This document shows, one piece after another, positions 40,603-53,125 of a DNA stretch of 61,509 nucleotides. Position 1 is the stretch's first letter. Every line of letters begins with the position of its first letter. Origin of the DNA: Porphyra umbilicalis. Taxonomy: Eukaryota; Rhodophyta; Bangiophyceae; Bangiales; Bangiaceae. The stretch covers positions 1 through 61,509 of the forward strand of contig KV919157.1 in the NCBI GenBank assembly GCA_002049455.2, read 5' to 3'. The notes below the pieces were generated by a model. It made no database searches and was not told the origin of the DNA. It worked only from the letters and a program-made list of their open reading frames with translations. Made by a program: the position numbers and the translations under genes.

Positions 40603-42876
40603 ATGGCCGGGCGCCCCCACCACCCCCCCCGCCGACGCGGCGGCCGCCGGCCGGCGCGGCGCGGCGGCCGCCTCGGCGGCGCGGCGGCTGTGGCCGCCGC
40701 CGCCGCAGCGGCGGCGGCGCTCCTCGCGGTCGCCACCGCCCCCACCCCGACCGCCGCCGACGGCCTCCGCGGCATTTTTGGGGAACGCCGCCAGTGGCAC
40801 ACCCTGTCGGCCGACTTTGACGGCCCCTACGCCAAGGAGTGGTCGACCAACAACCCGTTCCTCAACTACCGCCTCGACTGCACGTGGACGCACGTGGCGT
40901 CGGGGGCGGAGCGGGTCGTGCCCGGCTTTTTTGCCGCCGACGGCAACGCGGCCGTCACGTCGTCGGCCGAGGGGCGGGTGTGGCGGTGCCACTTTGCGCC
41001 GCCGCGGACGGGGCGGTGGGCGCTCCGCGCGTCGTTTCGAAAGGGCTGGCAGGTCGCCATTGCTGCCGACCGCAACGCTGGCGCGGGCACCTCGTTCCAT
41101 GGGGCGATGGGGAGCGTGGATGTGGGCGGCACGGATAAGGGGTACCCAGACTTTCGGCGGCGGGGGAAGCTCGTCTACTCCTCGTCGCGCTACATGCGCA
41201 CGCAGGGGTCGAAGGAGGTGTTTTTGCGCGTCGGGCCCAACAGTCCAGAGAACATCCTCGGGTACAATGTACGTTTTCTGTAGGGGGTGGGGGGGGTTTC
41301 TCTCTGGGGTCTGGTGGGTGTACGTGCGGCGGTGGGGAGGAGGCGGGAGCCAGAGTGCCAGACGGTGGGGCTCTGTCCACGCAGCGGCGCGCCCACTCGT
41401 CGACGCATGGCGCTGCCAGTGGCCGCGGGCGGTGCCGACTGGCCACCGCCACCATCGGTCCGCTACGTGCCGCTGTCGGCAGTACACGGCGGTTCCACAT
41501 TCCCACAGTATGCTGACCACTGCCTCTGCTTATGCGCCCGCAACCTCCACCACTATTGGTTGTTGCAACTGCCCCCCCCGCATGCCTCCCCCGCCCCCGC
41601 ACAGGAGTTTGACAACACCCCTACCGCCCTCCACCGCTTCCCCTCCCACCGCAAGGACTGGCGCTCCTGGTCGCCGACGTGGGGCAGGCGCGACAAACCC
41701 CGCGGCAAGTCAATCATTGGCGCCATCAACTACCTGGCGAGCGTCAACATGAACAGCATCTACGTGCTGCTGCTGACGCACAAGGGCGACAGCCGCGACG
41801 TGTGGCCCTTCACGTCGGCAACGGAGCGGTATCGGATGGATGTGTCCAAGCTCGCCCAGTGGGAGGTGCTCTTTGAGCACATGAACTCGCGGGGCATCGT
41901 GCTGCACGCGCTCTTCTCCGAGACGGAAAACGAGTCGCTCTTTGAGCACGACGAGAATGGCAAGACGGGCGGCTTTGCCAACAGCCGCCGCCTCTACCAC
42001 CGGGAGATGGTATCGCGCTTTGGGCACCACCCGGGGCTGCTCTTCAACATTGGGGAGGAGACGGGGTGGGATGACATGGGCGGCTGGGGGCCCCGCCGGG
42101 GCCTAACCGACTGGCAGCGCAAGGAGTTTGCGAGTGAGGTGGCGCGCCTGGACAGCTACGACACGCCGATGCTCGCCCACACCTTCCCAGACGACCACGA
42201 CAAGGTGTACCGGCCGATGCTCGGCAACCGCCACTTTGACGGGGCGAGCCTCCAACTGACCTCGTCGGTCAATAGTCACCGGGTGGCGTCCAACTGGTTG
42301 GCTCGCTCCCGCGCCGGCGGCCGCGTCTGGTCCGTCTCGGTCGACGAGGTCGGGTCTGGGGGCGTCAAGCCCGACGCGGCCGACTGGTCCCGCGACCGCC
42401 CCCGCAAGGAGCTGCTGTGGGGCACGCTCATGGCCGGCGGGTCGGGCGTGGAGATCTACTCGGCGACCAAGGACCAGACGCTCGAAGACTTCCGCACGTA
42501 CGACCGCATGTGGCGGCAAATGCACCACGCGGTCTACTTTTTCCACCATTACCGGGTGCCCTTTTGGCGCATGGACAGCCGCGACGAGCTGTCCAACAGG
42601 CGCCGCAGCAGCTGGGTGCTCGCCACGTCGGCCGGCGACGCGTACGTGATGTTTCTGCGCAATGGCGATAAGGGGCGATCCCTCGACTTGCGCGGACAGG
42701 ACGGCGGCTACATGGTCCGCTGGTACGACCCGCGCAAGGGCGGGCCCCTGCGGACGGGGAGCGTCGGGGGGGTGCCCGGGGGGGGGTGGCGCTTCCTCGG
42801 CTCCCCGCCGTGGGATAAGCGCCGCGACTGGGTCGCCCTCATCGCCAGGTGGGGGAGCGGCATTGGGGGGGCGTAA
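40603..42876 (+). CDS. Secreted or membrane-anchored DUF5060-type glycoside hydrolase (two exons)
   Basis: This is a probable polysaccharide-degrading or remodelling enzyme. Exons are 40603-41268 and 41605-42876, with a GTACGT donor and CACAG acceptor in phase 0, giving 645 residues. A hydrophobic Ala/Leu stretch at about 26-46 is a signal peptide or anchor. DUF5060 covers about 63-150 (WHTLSADFDGPYAKEW, NPFLNYRLDCTWTH, VPGFFAADGNAA). A TIM-barrel-like catalytic part follows, with FNIGEETGWDDMGGW (E373/E374 candidate acid) and VWSVSVDEVGSGG (E470 candidate nucleophile). The end, RGQDGGYMVRWYDPRKGGPL, resembles the C-terminal collagen-binding-like domain of bacterial homologues. The substrate cannot be predicted. 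Confidence 0.8.
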
Positions 42877-45800
42877 CGCGCCGGCCTGGGGGGGGGGGGG
42901 CGGGGCGGGGCGCGGCGGGGAGCGACGGGGCGATCGGGGGGAGAGGCGCGGCGCGTTGCAGAGCAGTGCCGCGGCGCTGGGGGTGGCGGGGTGGGGGGGG
43001 GGGGGGCGGGGGGGCGGTGGCCGGTCGGCCGCCGGCCCTCCCGGCGGGCCGCCGCCAGTGGATCGGCGGGCGCGGCGGCTCGCCGAGGGGGCGCCCCAAG
43101 CCGCGGCCCGGCGGGCGGGCGAGCGTGGCCCCGCCCGCCCCGCCCGCGGAGTGTGCTGCCGCGCGTCCCGCCTGTCGTCTCTCGCGGCCTGTCGATCGCA
43201 CCTGCCGCGCCCCGTCGGCGCACCCCGTTGGCGGGTGGGGGGAAGAGGCGCGCCCGCCGCGACCGCCGGGCCGCGCCAGACCCAGGGACCATGCACACAC
43301 ATTTTGCCGGATGTATGAGAGCGATTCTCAGCGTGTCGTCATCCCTGCGAGAAGTAACGAAAAATATCTCTACCAGAATTAACGATAGACTGTTGTCGCT
43401 CTTGAGAACGCCTCTCAGCCATCCGAGATAACGATAAGGTATACGCATGTCACGTGGAAGAGAAGTGAGCCACTCAACATCCGGCTCGAACATGGCACTA
43501 TTTTTTCATGTCTTTCGGAGTCCACATCCGGTTACAGTCTTTCTCCATTCTTGTCGCTTCCGTTCTTGTCCAGGCGGGGACAGCAACGAACGCGGTCGAC
43601 CGGCCTCAGCGGTACAATCAACGGCGATCGTGGCTCCCGATCATCGTCTTCTGCACGAAAAATGTGGGCTACTTTCTGGTCGTACGATCGCCATAGAGGG
43701 TGGACAGCATTGGAGAAAGACTGTACCCCCCTGTCTGCAGCACGGAATCGCTCGTGCCGACTTTTTCTGTGGTTTGATTTCCTCCTTTTCAGATGGGACA
43801 CCCTTAGGGCGGTTCCAACAATAGCCGTTTGGAACCTGAAATTATTCCCAAATGGCTTGCGCGTGGCGGCCTCTGATTGGATCCGCGACGCGTCCACATA
43901 GCCCCGCTGAAACGAGCTAGGACTTACGGCAGGAGGGGGGCTAAAGTGGGCTACTGTTGCGAACATATGCCGATAGGATCCGGAAACCTCGTTGCGCGCG
44001 TCATGCGCATTCGAACCGCCCTTGACTATGGAATCGTGGTAGCCCACCGTGCTGCAGGCTACTTCAACGTGAATCTGGATGAGAATGGTTTTGCGGCGCA
44101 ATCGTCGACGCGATCGTCCTCGATCGTCGCTAAATAGGAGACACGTAACGGTTTCCAACAGCCATTCTAGCACCAATACAGCTGTCTGCCTCTAAAAGCC
44201 AGCCGCTTGGGCCCAAATCGGCCTGCCACGACAGCGCCAGAGGGCATAAATATGGCCTGCGGCGTGTGATTTGGGGCCGCAACTTGGCACGGACGCTTCC
44301 ACTCCTTGAGCGTGGTTGAGGCATCGGTCTCTCGCTACCACAAGGCCCATACGTAGCGGCCCGGGTTGATGACTCGCCGACGGATGGCTGTGCGCGATCT
44401 GGACGTGGGTCGGACTCAGCCACACAATGCACTGAACGGGCCGACGCTTGAGGGGCACTGCGTGCTAGCGGCTGCCACTGCCCGACTCTGCCGAGATGCT
44501 TGGGGCCGCGGTACAGTGTTCGACGTGCAAACGCGGGGGGGGGGGGGTTCGAAAGTGGGGCGTAACAGGGGCCTCGGGCGCCAGCCGGCCCTCCTTCGGC
44601 GTGCGGTTCGACCGCCTGTTATGTCCCCACGGCCTCCGCAGCGGCAACTGGAGGCTCTTACAGAGCGCGCGCGGCCCCATGGCTGACCCTTTTCGGCCCG
44701 ATGCCAGCGCAGGTCACACCCAAACATCCGTCACGGCGGGTGTCTCGCGACGCCGCCTTCGCGGATTGTGGCAGAGGACGATACCGACATATCGGTGGCA
44801 AGACAGGTGGGCGTGGAGGCCTCTCTGATGTGGTTGGATCGGACGCGTCCAGTTGCACACCATGGAATCATCCACCCGAATCGTGCGTGTACAGAAGGCT
44901 CACAGTGCAGCTGACCGAGTTGGCCAGCCACGACGCATGGCCACCGCAACACAAACATGATGCGGCCGTAGGTGGCTGCGCGAGGGCGACTGGGGTGCGC
45001 CAGGGCGACTAGGGTGCGTGAGGGGGAGCGGCCGGCCGAAACCGTGCAGGAAATGAAAGAGGGCGCATGTGCAGCAATGAGCCTCAGAGTGTACTGAAAC
45101 AGAATCTCGGAAACGTAGAGAGCGCTATGCAGGAGTAAACAACGAAGCGAAACAAGCAAAGAAAGAACAACCCCATCCGAGAGCAACTCCGTCATGTCCG
45201 CATCGACATTATGCCCCGCCAAATAAGTCATGACCCCCCTACCCGCGATCCACCGCCACTGCAGTGATAGCTGTCGCCTGGGCCCGAAGTCGCCAGCCGC
45301 ACGGGGTGGAGGATCGCGCACCCGCTCCGTCCCCTTGGTGAGCCCCGCCTCCCGCCGCGCACGCCCTTCCCCACGAAGACCGCACCGCGTCGGCCGGCGA
45401 CAACCACAGCGGCGGTCGAGCCACCGCCCCCGCCGCGCCGTGTACCGCCCCTCCCTCGAGGAGCTGGCCCCTCCGCAGAGCTGCCACCGCCCACCCATGC
45501 CCACTGCGGCCGCCGCCCGTGGGCCGCGCGCAATCCGCGCAGGCGGCGTACGGGCGCGCCGCCCCACGTCCACAGGCCGACAGGCGGAGCACGGGCGGAC
45601 TGCCGCACGCCCACCCGCCCGCACTCCCGTACGTAGCAACAGGCTTAATGACTAGTCGATGGGGGACGGCGGCCGCCCAGACGAGCGGCTGTAGCCGCCG
45701 ACCGCGGCACAAGTGGTTGCACCCTCGGACCTCCCCCCACCAGCCACCTCCTCACGACAGGCGGCTGTTGCTAGCCGGCTGATCCCATGGGCGCGTCGCC

Positions 45801-46940
45801 GCCACCAAAGGCGGTGCAACTGACCGCGGCCGCCGCCGCTGCTGCTGCGGCGGCCATCGCCGCCGCGTGCCACCGCTAAAGCACACCATTGCCGCCGAGC
45901 ACCGTCGCAAAGCGTCGCGGTTCGGGCCGCGATCCGCCCAGGGGGTGGGGGAAGAGTCTGTGCAGAAATCGAAGGGCGTACAAACGACGTACAGCGTATG
46001 GCTCAAAAAGCGAAGACAGCTGGTCAGAAATCTGTCTCAGTCTTGGGGCGTCGAAGAAGTCTTCTCACCGTCTCACGAGCGCCTCACCAACAGTGAAGAC
46101 CGTCGTCAACAGATCTCTTCCTCTCTGCAGACACAAGCTGCCGCCAGACGTACCATGAATCGAGAATCCCTCAGAGCGGTGAGATGCGCAGGCGGTGCGC
46201 AAAGCTATAAAAGCGTCGTGACGAATCACGCCACGTCGTGGGTATTGCAACGGGGATATCATAGACCTGCTTCGACACGGACGCCGTCGACGACGGCGGT
46301 GGGCACCACTGCCGAGCGGCCATGCGGCCGATGGAACAGTGCCCGCTCGGCCGGGCCATCTGGAGGGGGGTGGGGACAGCGCCTCGAACCTCCTCCAGCC
46401 TCACCCCCCAATCCGCCCTTGGAGACCAGTGTCGGAAGAGTGCAACCGCATATCTGGCAATGCCACACGACAATCACAGCGCGACGGATCGCCCGTCCCC
46501 CCCCTCCCCCCATATTCTGGGGCATTTTGCCACTGTAGCACTCACCCACGCGCGTTTCAGGCCGCCCCAGCCCGCATCCGCGTCGGCATCACAACGATGG
46601 CCCACCCGTCGATTCCATCAGCTCCTGCACTGTCGGAGTGACGGACCCCGCTCGATCGTGTCGACAGGCCGCATTGTCCGCGCACGGCCCTCACTAGCCG
46701 CCACCCCTCCTTCTGGCGGACTGGGCCAGTATCGGCGGGGGCAGCGCATCGCGGGGGCCCTGCGGACAAAAATCTTGCGGCTCGCGAGATCTCGCGTCAT
46801 CCGCCACCGCTCCTCGTGATCCCAGCCTACACGTGGCAGCTCTGGCGATCGTCATTTCACCGGTTTGAGAGTGCCAGAAGCCCATATTGGACGCCGAAAT
46901 GGCCCAATTGGGCCAATCTCCGTCCGAAGCGGCGTCAGAC
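42877..46940. other. Gene-poor stretch, no gene recognised
   Basis: Very GC-rich to about 43300, with several G-runs, then more balanced DNA. A minus-strand frame at 43532-44176 (214 codons) has ordinary composition but no recognisable motif. Other frames are compositional. Confidence 0.4.
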
Positions 46941-46968
46941 GTCCAGATAGGGGGCCTCCTATCTGGAC
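46941..46968. repeat. Perfect hairpin, 11-bp arms
   Basis: GTCCAGATAGG and CCTATCTGGAC around GGGCCT. A 14-bp palindrome GGCCCAATTGGGCC lies just before it (about 46903-46916). Confidence 0.8.
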
Positions 46969-48340
46969 GATGAGATTCTATCCAGACTCGAATAGATTCG
47001 TTTGAGATGTACTTACCATGGAAATCTAAGTGGCCAGATGGGCGTTTCTGGACCAGACGGCTTCGTATTATTGCTAGCACGGCGTTTCCCGACACGTCGC
47101 AGCGAATATGCCACGTTTCGGCAATATGGCGCATATCTCAGGTCGTATCGGTATTGTTGGATCCGCCCTTACTGCCTGCCTTCTCGAATGCCGCCAATTC
47201 TGAACAATGCTGAGCAAAGACTCTGGCGTCGACCCAGCCACCCCCCCCCGCGACCGTCCTTGGTGTCCTCAACCTATGTGTTGGGCTCCCCTGCGACATG
47301 ATGAAGACAATCGCGACGTCGCCAGTCACGTTTCAAACCACACCTCCCACACACCATCTGGTCGCGACGACTCATACCCCTCGACCATCTCTTCCCATCA
47401 GGCCGCCCCTGGCTTGATTCATTCCGCACGCTTCTGCTGAGTACGCCCATTCTGTTCTTGCTCAGAGAATGCACCCGCAACAAAAGGGCGCCCTTGCCGA
47501 AGGTCAATGTTACTTTTTCACGAAGCAAGGTCGCGTTCATTCTCATTTGCACTACCACCCCGCTTGTTTGTCGTCGTTGGTCCTGCTTTATTTCTATGTA
47601 GGTCCTTTGCGCTGGGAACCTCGCCCAGAGCAGAGAATGGCCACCGATACAGTCAATATCCGGTTATATGCGCTCCAGTTATATGACATGTCATATAACT
47701 GGGGGATTTTCCTTGCCCGAGGGCGCACGAGAACGCAGTATTCAACTGTTTGCAGACGACCGAGTCGCCCGAGGGCATCTCATTGGTCAGATCCTGCAGA
47801 TGTGGCGACGCAGTCAGGCCTTGTCTAGACGGCGGGCCGTCGTGCACGTGATTGGGCATGAACTGCAACACAATTCCGTGAAACGGGCGTGAAACGAGCA
47901 CTGCTGTCTTCACGGCAACACGGCATGCACTCGGGCGACCTTCTCGTTCAGGTGGCGCGTAGCTCGCCGCCGGCGCCCCCTCCATCACTGCCGTCGGCCT
48001 GGTCGTTGCCGGCGCGCGATGCATCGCATTCAACGTCTTCATTGGCGCCCGTGTCGAGGAGCCCCTCTGCGTCCTCCCAGGCTGATGACAGCAGGTGGCC
48101 GTTGCTGTGCCCATCCCGCACAGATGGCGCCCGCGCATCATGGCGTCGAGCACATTGTTTGTGGGCACACGACGGAAAAATGGTCCCCACGCCTCATAGC
48201 GTCGAGCACCTTGTTTGTGGACGCTAGACGGAGCAGTAAGACACCGCGCCCTGAAAAAGTAACGAAGGTGGAACGGAACTGCACCGAAAAATAATTGGTG
48301 GACTGGCGCTCCAAGAGCGCATTTGAAATGATGTAATTTT
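46969..48340. other. Gene-poor stretch, no gene recognised
   Basis: It contains a perfect 28-bp palindrome (listed separately) and an imperfect direct duplication of about 57 bp at 48133-48232 (core GCGTCGAGCAC, TTGTTTGTGG). I see no coding sequence. Confidence 0.4.
47675..47702. repeat. Perfect 28-bp palindrome
   Basis: The left half is CCAGTTATATGACA and the right half is its exact complement. It is AT-rich, unlike its neighbourhood. Confidence 0.85.
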
Positions 48341-48467
48341 TTGCCAAGCACGCCCCAATCACGCCCCTGAAATTCTGGGCGTGCAGGGCGTGACACGCCC
48401 AAAACACGTGAAATTGCACGCCCCAGGCGTGCAATTTAGCACGCCCCGGGCGTGTTGCACAACCCTA
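48341..48467. mobile_element. Remnant related to the hAT-type element at 53126-53506
   Basis: Dense GGGCGTG motifs end in TTGCACAACCCTA at 48467, matching the right end of the complete element (GTACAACCCTA). An internal hairpin has 12-bp arms AAATTGCACGCC (48411-48422) and GGCGTGCAATTT (48426-48437). No left end was found. Confidence 0.4.
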
Positions 48468-48888
48468 ATCACAGCACAACTCCAGGCCAGGGTATTTTCG
48501 CGTACGCGCTTTCAGTGTGGAAATTTTCGCGCTCTTTTTCAATGGCCAACGTCGAACACGTCCACCGCGTTGATCCGCGAAAGCTTGGAGGATCCCGCGG
48601 GTCCGAGCGGCGGGCCCGCCGCTCGGTTTTTGGCAGGCGCTCGCGCGGGGAGGCGGTCCCGGGCGACCGCGCTGGCCGCTCGGCCGCATTGCCACCATCC
48701 CGCCCCTTCGATGTGCCCCGGCGGACGCCGCGCCGCGGCCGTCGGCAGGTGCGGCGGGAGGGCGTACCCGTTCGTGCGTCGCAGTCGTTGAGTTCCAGGC
48801 TCCTTGTCACCAGCCGCCCCGCCCAGGTACCTCGTGTCTCTTGGTCCCCCGCGCCCGCGGCGCCCCCCCCTTCCTCGTGCCGTCGTCA

Positions 48889-50473
48889 TGGCTGCGCCAG
48901 CAGCAGGGGCCGCCCCCCCTCCCCCCGCGGGCGCTCCCTCCCCCCCCCAGCCGTGTCGCCGAGCCAAGCCGCCGCCGACGCCCTCGACGCGCGCCTCCTC
49001 TCGGACGGCCGCCTCGTTGCGGGCGGCGCCGCCGGCGACGGGGCGACCGTCCACCGGCTGGTCTGGGGCGCCCACCCGACCACCGGCGACCGGGTGGACG
49101 TGGTGCGGTTGGCCACCCCCAACGGCGCGGCGGCGGCGGTCACGACCGTCGGCGGGCGGCTGCTCTACCTGGTCGAGCCCGGCGGCGGGGGCGCCAACGT
49201 GACGCTCACCCCCCCGTCGCTCGCCGCCGTCGCCGCCGACGGCCACTACCTCGGCGCCATCGTCGGCCGCACCGCCAACCGCGTGCGCGGTGCGGTTGTG
49301 AGCGTCGGCGACGTGGACCACCCGCTCGACGCCAACGACGGGGGCCACAGCCTCCACGGCGGGCGCGTCGGGTGGAGCCGCCGCCTCTGGACGGTCGCCC
49401 CCGCCGACGTTGGCGTTGGCGGCGCCGGCGCGCGCGCGCGCGCGGCGGTGACCCTCCGCCTCGTCAGCGGCGACGGGGAGGGGGGCCACCCGGGGGGCCT
49501 CTCCGTCGCCGTCACCTACACCCTCGGCCCGGGGGGGCGCCTCCGCATCGACGCGGCGGCGGTCAATGACGGGCGATCGGGGGCGGCGCTCGTCAACGTG
49601 ACGCACCACGCGTACTGGGTGTTGCACGCGGGCGCGCCGGGCGGCCACCCCGTGTCGGTGGTTCGGGATGTGGCGCTCACGTCGTCGGCGGCGCGGATGG
49701 TCGAGACGGACGCCGCGTGCGCGGCGACGGGCGCGCTCGTGCCGCCGCCGGCGGGGCTGGACTTGACGGGGGGGGGGCGCTCGGCGTGCCCGCCGACTGT
49801 TTTCTGGTCCTGCCCCCGCCGCCGCCGGCCGACGGCGGCGGCGGTGACGGCGGCGGCGGTGACGGCGGCGGCGGCGGCGGCGGCGGCGGGGGGGGGGGGG
49901 GGGGGGGGTGGCGGCGGGAGCGGCGGCGCGCATGGCGCGCCCGGCCACACGGGCGGGGTGGCGTGCGCGGGCGCCGACGCGGCGGCTCCGCCGCTGCGGC
50001 TGGCGGCCGACTTGGTCAGCGCGGCCACGGGGCGGCGGCTGCGGGTGTACACGGACCAGCCCGGCTTCCAGCTGTACACCGCCAACGGCTTTACGGCGGC
50101 GGCAGACGGCTTTGACGCGCACGGGGCGGTGTGTGTGGAGGCGAGCGCGGTGCTCGGCACGGAGGAGAGGACGTGCGTGGTGGGGGAGGGCGAGACGCGC
50201 GTGCAGACGACGGTGTATGAGGTGGTGCCGCCGGGGGGGGGGGGGGGTGAGCGCCGCCACAGTGGTGGGGACACGGCGCGCCCAGGGCGTCGCCGTAGGC
50301 GTCTCCATACGCTGGCGCAAAGGCGCTTCCGTCTGCGGGCACGGAACGTGCGGCGCCGACGCACCTGCACCGCGGGAAAGAGAAGGAGTTCACGCCGGCG
50401 AGGGACACGGGTGCAACAGGAACCCAAAAAAAAATATTCACACCCAACGGCCATGCGCGCTCCACGGTCATGA
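48889..50473 (+). pseudogene. Aldose 1-epimerase (mutarotase), frame broken at homopolymers
   Basis: The family interconverts alpha and beta anomers of hexoses. Mutarotase landmarks are clear: GGRLLYLVEPGG, LGAIVGRTANRVRGA, DANDGGHSLHGG, ALVNVTHHAYWVL, and YTDQPGFQLYTANGF near the end. A methionine start fits best at 48889 (MAAPAAGAAPP), but it is out of frame with the body unless a C-run near 48944 is changed. A second shift occurs at the G-run near 49771 (the expected GVPADCFLVLP is in another frame) and the frame returns inside a 21-G run (49888-49908). The conserved part ends near 50232, and the raw frame runs on to 50473. Homopolymer assembly errors are as likely as true decay. Confidence 0.7.
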
Positions 50474-50539
50474 GCAAGAGAGGAAAGCGGGGAGCAGCGG
50501 TGGGGAACAAAGTACAAGAAGGAAAAACCGGTCCGACCC

Positions 50540-51637
50540 TCAAGCCATGAAGCTGGCCATCGACTCTGCGTAGCAGTCTGGCTGCGACGTCGCGTCCGCC
50601 GCCAGCAGCTTCTCCTCGGTCGTCACGCCCGACAGGACGAGCATCGTTTGGAGGCCATTGTTCTTCCCAAACATGATGTCCGTGTCCATCCGGTCGCCGA
50701 CCATGCAGATCTCTGACGGCGCCATACCGTACTTGTCGACAATGTAGTCGATCATGAGGGAGCTCGGCTTGCCCACGACAATGGGATCTTTGCCGGTGCA
50801 GCCCCTGATGGCGCCGACCATGGCGCCGTTGCCCGCCCACTCCTGTGCGTCGGTCAAGTGCGTGACCGCGTCGAGGTTGGTGGCGATGAAGAGGCAGCCG
50901 GGGTTCTCATTGATGCACAGCTGCGCGTATTGCATCTTGTAGTAGTTGACGTGGCGATCAAAGCCAACGACGACGGCGCCAACGTCAGCGTCGTGGGGCA
51001 TGGCCGACCCCGGCGACATGTCCGCCACCTTGGCCTTGTCCGACGGGCCGCCGAGGTAGGGCACGCCAATCAGAGCGAGCTCCTCCTCAATCCCCTGCTC
51101 CCCAATAATGTACACCTTCTTGCCCGTCTTGGCAAACTGCGTTTGCTCCAAGTAGGCCGCCGCCGCAAACGAGGAGGAAAAAATCTCCTCGGCCTCCACG
51201 TCCAGGCCGAGCTTGGTAAACTTGCCGAGGTACTGCTCCCGGCTCTTGGTCGAGTTGTTGGTCACAAAAAAGACGCGCTTGCCGAGGTCCTTGCGCAGGT
51301 AGTCGAGCGTCTCCTTGACGCCGTCAATGAGCGAGTCGCCCCGCCACACCACCCCGTCGCAGTCAAAGATAAACGTCTTGATGCCGGCGAGCATCGACGC
51401 TGGGTCAGACAGGCGGGGGGCCACGCCGGCGGTCGCCGCGGGGGCAGGGGCGGCCTTCATCGTCCAAGCGCCGGCGCCGCCGGCCGCACGCACGGGCGCA
51501 TCGAGGACGGGACGCAGACCAGAGGGCGGCATGGCCGCATTCCGCCGCAGACCCCGCGTCGTGGTCGTTGCCGCACCGTGCCAAACGGGGACCGTGGCGG
51601 CGCGCGCGCACGGCAGGCCGGCTGCAATGAAGGCCAT
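50540..51637 (-). CDS. PGLP: 2-phosphoglycolate phosphatase, plastid-targeted (HAD family)
   Basis: It hydrolyses 2-phosphoglycolate formed by Rubisco oxygenation, the first step of photorespiration. 365 residues from the ATG at 51637, chosen because it opens an Ala/Arg-rich transit-like leader of about 75 residues. The frame is open further upstream but without reason to extend. HAD motifs are FIFDCDGVVWRGD (motif I nucleophile), VFFVTNNSTKSR (motif II), DPIVVGKPSSLM (motif III lysine) and CMVGDRMDTDIMFG (motif IV). The middle cap region (VGAVVVGFDRHVNYYKMQYA) is typical of the PGP/pNPPase subgroup. There are no introns. It converges on the aldose epimerase gene. Confidence 0.93.
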   Translation of the reverse strand: MAFIAAGLPCARAATVPVWHGAATTTTRGLRRNAAMPPSGLRPVLDAPVRAAGGAGAWTMKAAPAPAATAGVAPRLSDPASMLAGIKTFIFDCDGVVWRGDSLIDGVKETLDYLRKDLGKRVFFVTNNSTKSREQYLGKFTKLGLDVEAEEIFSSSFAAAAYLEQTQFAKTGKKVYIIGEQGIEEELALIGVPYLGGPSDKAKVADMSPGSAMPHDADVGAVVVGFDRHVNYYKMQYAQLCINENPGCLFIATNLDAVTHLTDAQEWAGNGAMVGAIRGCTGKDPIVVGKPSSLMIDYIVDKYGMAPSEICMVGDRMDTDIMFGKNNGLQTMLVLSGVTTEEKLLAADATSQPDCYAESMASFMA

Positions 51638-52021
51638 TCTGGCAGCGCAGGGGACGGGTGGGCGGGGGAGTTGGGCAGAACACCAACGGTGACGCGCTGC
51701 GAGCAGATGGGGCGGGCAGGTCGGACACCGCCGGCCGGGGTGGGCCACACCCGTAGACTACGTGGAAGCACCAAACGTCCGAGCAGTGGTGGCGGGCAGG
51801 CCGACGCGCCACTTGCTGTCACCCGCAACCCGCGGCGGCTGGGGGCGGCCGGCCACACCGCAGTGGCCGGCTCCGACGTCGCAGCGACCGATGCTGATGA
51901 GTCGATTCCACGCTTCAGCTCGGGACGGCTTGCCAACCTCACATTGCTGAGAAACCCGAGAGCATGGCAGGGGTCCGATCCGATTGGAACACCAGAGGAT
52001 CAAGAGGGGGGGCCCAGTCCA

Positions 52022-52821
52022 TAAGGTTGGCATATCGGTAAATTTGGTCGATAAACGAAATCGGTAAGGGTCGGTATCCCGATCGATACTCGGTATTGAC
52101 CATTCGCTCAACGGTCGGTACATGTCGGTATGGTACTTACGTTATAACTGAAGATTGGGAAGAACTCGACCGATGCCACACAACGAGCGAGGCACGTGAC
52201 AGACCCACTATTTATATTTGGTCACCGACCAGACAGACCAGCAAACCAGCCGCGATAAATATGGTATTTTGTCAGCGCGCAAGGCACCAGTGTCTGGCAA
52301 ACAGACCCTCCCGCGCCACTCCAGGCGGCCCGCTCTGCCCGAGCAAGAGTGCCCACTGCCATCTCATGACGTGCCTGGGTATCTCCAGAAGGTAGTGTGG
52401 CGGTTGCGCAACTTCTGCGCCACCAACCTTCCTTTGCATCATGCTGTTGGCAGCAGAGTGGGCGAGCAGTTTGCTATCGACGTGTGTGCATTCACGCGTG
52501 AGGAAAAAAGTGCGTGGCTTGGCATGCATGAGAAACATTGACGGACAGGCGAAGGGACGGGTCCAAGCTAGCCCAGGTCAGTCACGGTCGGGGTCGTGGC
52601 GCTGGTTGGGTGGAGTGCAGAGGCGAGCAGTTGGTACGGTCGGGTCATGTGATGGTCTATGAGAGAGGGTGCGAGCGCGAGTGGTGCTCCAACTACACAT
52701 CCCAAAAATTGGAGTTGTTAAGAAACTTAAAATACCGAGATATTGGTACGAGATCGGTAAATCGGTGTACCGATCGGGAAACGGTATCCAGAGTTGCAAC
52801 GTTCGGTAAATGCCATCCCTA
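52022..52821. mobile_element. Possible degenerate hAT-like inverted-repeat element
   Basis: The left end is TAAGGTTGGCATATCGGTAA. The complement of the right end is TAGGGATGGCATTTACCGAA. These show imperfect symmetry over about 20 bp. Many CGGTA/TACCG motifs lie inside both ends and the segment is AT-richer than its surroundings. No clear target duplication is seen. Confidence 0.3.
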
Positions 52822-53125
52822 CAGTCAACGGTCACAGCAGCAACTTGGGTATCTAATATATATAATTTTATTGTAGTTGACAACGTCGCGGCTGACTTAG
52901 TTTAACTACTCAAGGAGTCCGTCCACGAAAGCCGAACCAGGTTTGCTGCTCAGACCAAGGGAGAGCAAGAGTCGAGCATCGGATGAGCGCAGCCCAGAAC
53001 CCCCCCCTGAGCCAGATAAAGATTGCATCGGAGCCGAACATCCTCCTCGTTGACGGTCTCGCTCAGTCGGAAAGAGGATTGGACTGCATCCAGAGTCCTT
53101 GCTGCGCTCCACGCGTATCCTGGCT

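Noticed and set aside
44540..44620. tRNA gene suggested by GGTTCGA-like strings
   Set aside because: No matching acceptor, D or anticodon arms could be drawn here or at similar strings elsewhere.
48542..48888. Start of aldose epimerase at the in-frame ATG 48542
   Set aside because: It would add about 150 Arg-rich residues unlike any mutarotase; the 48889 start gives a plausible leader but needs a frame change.
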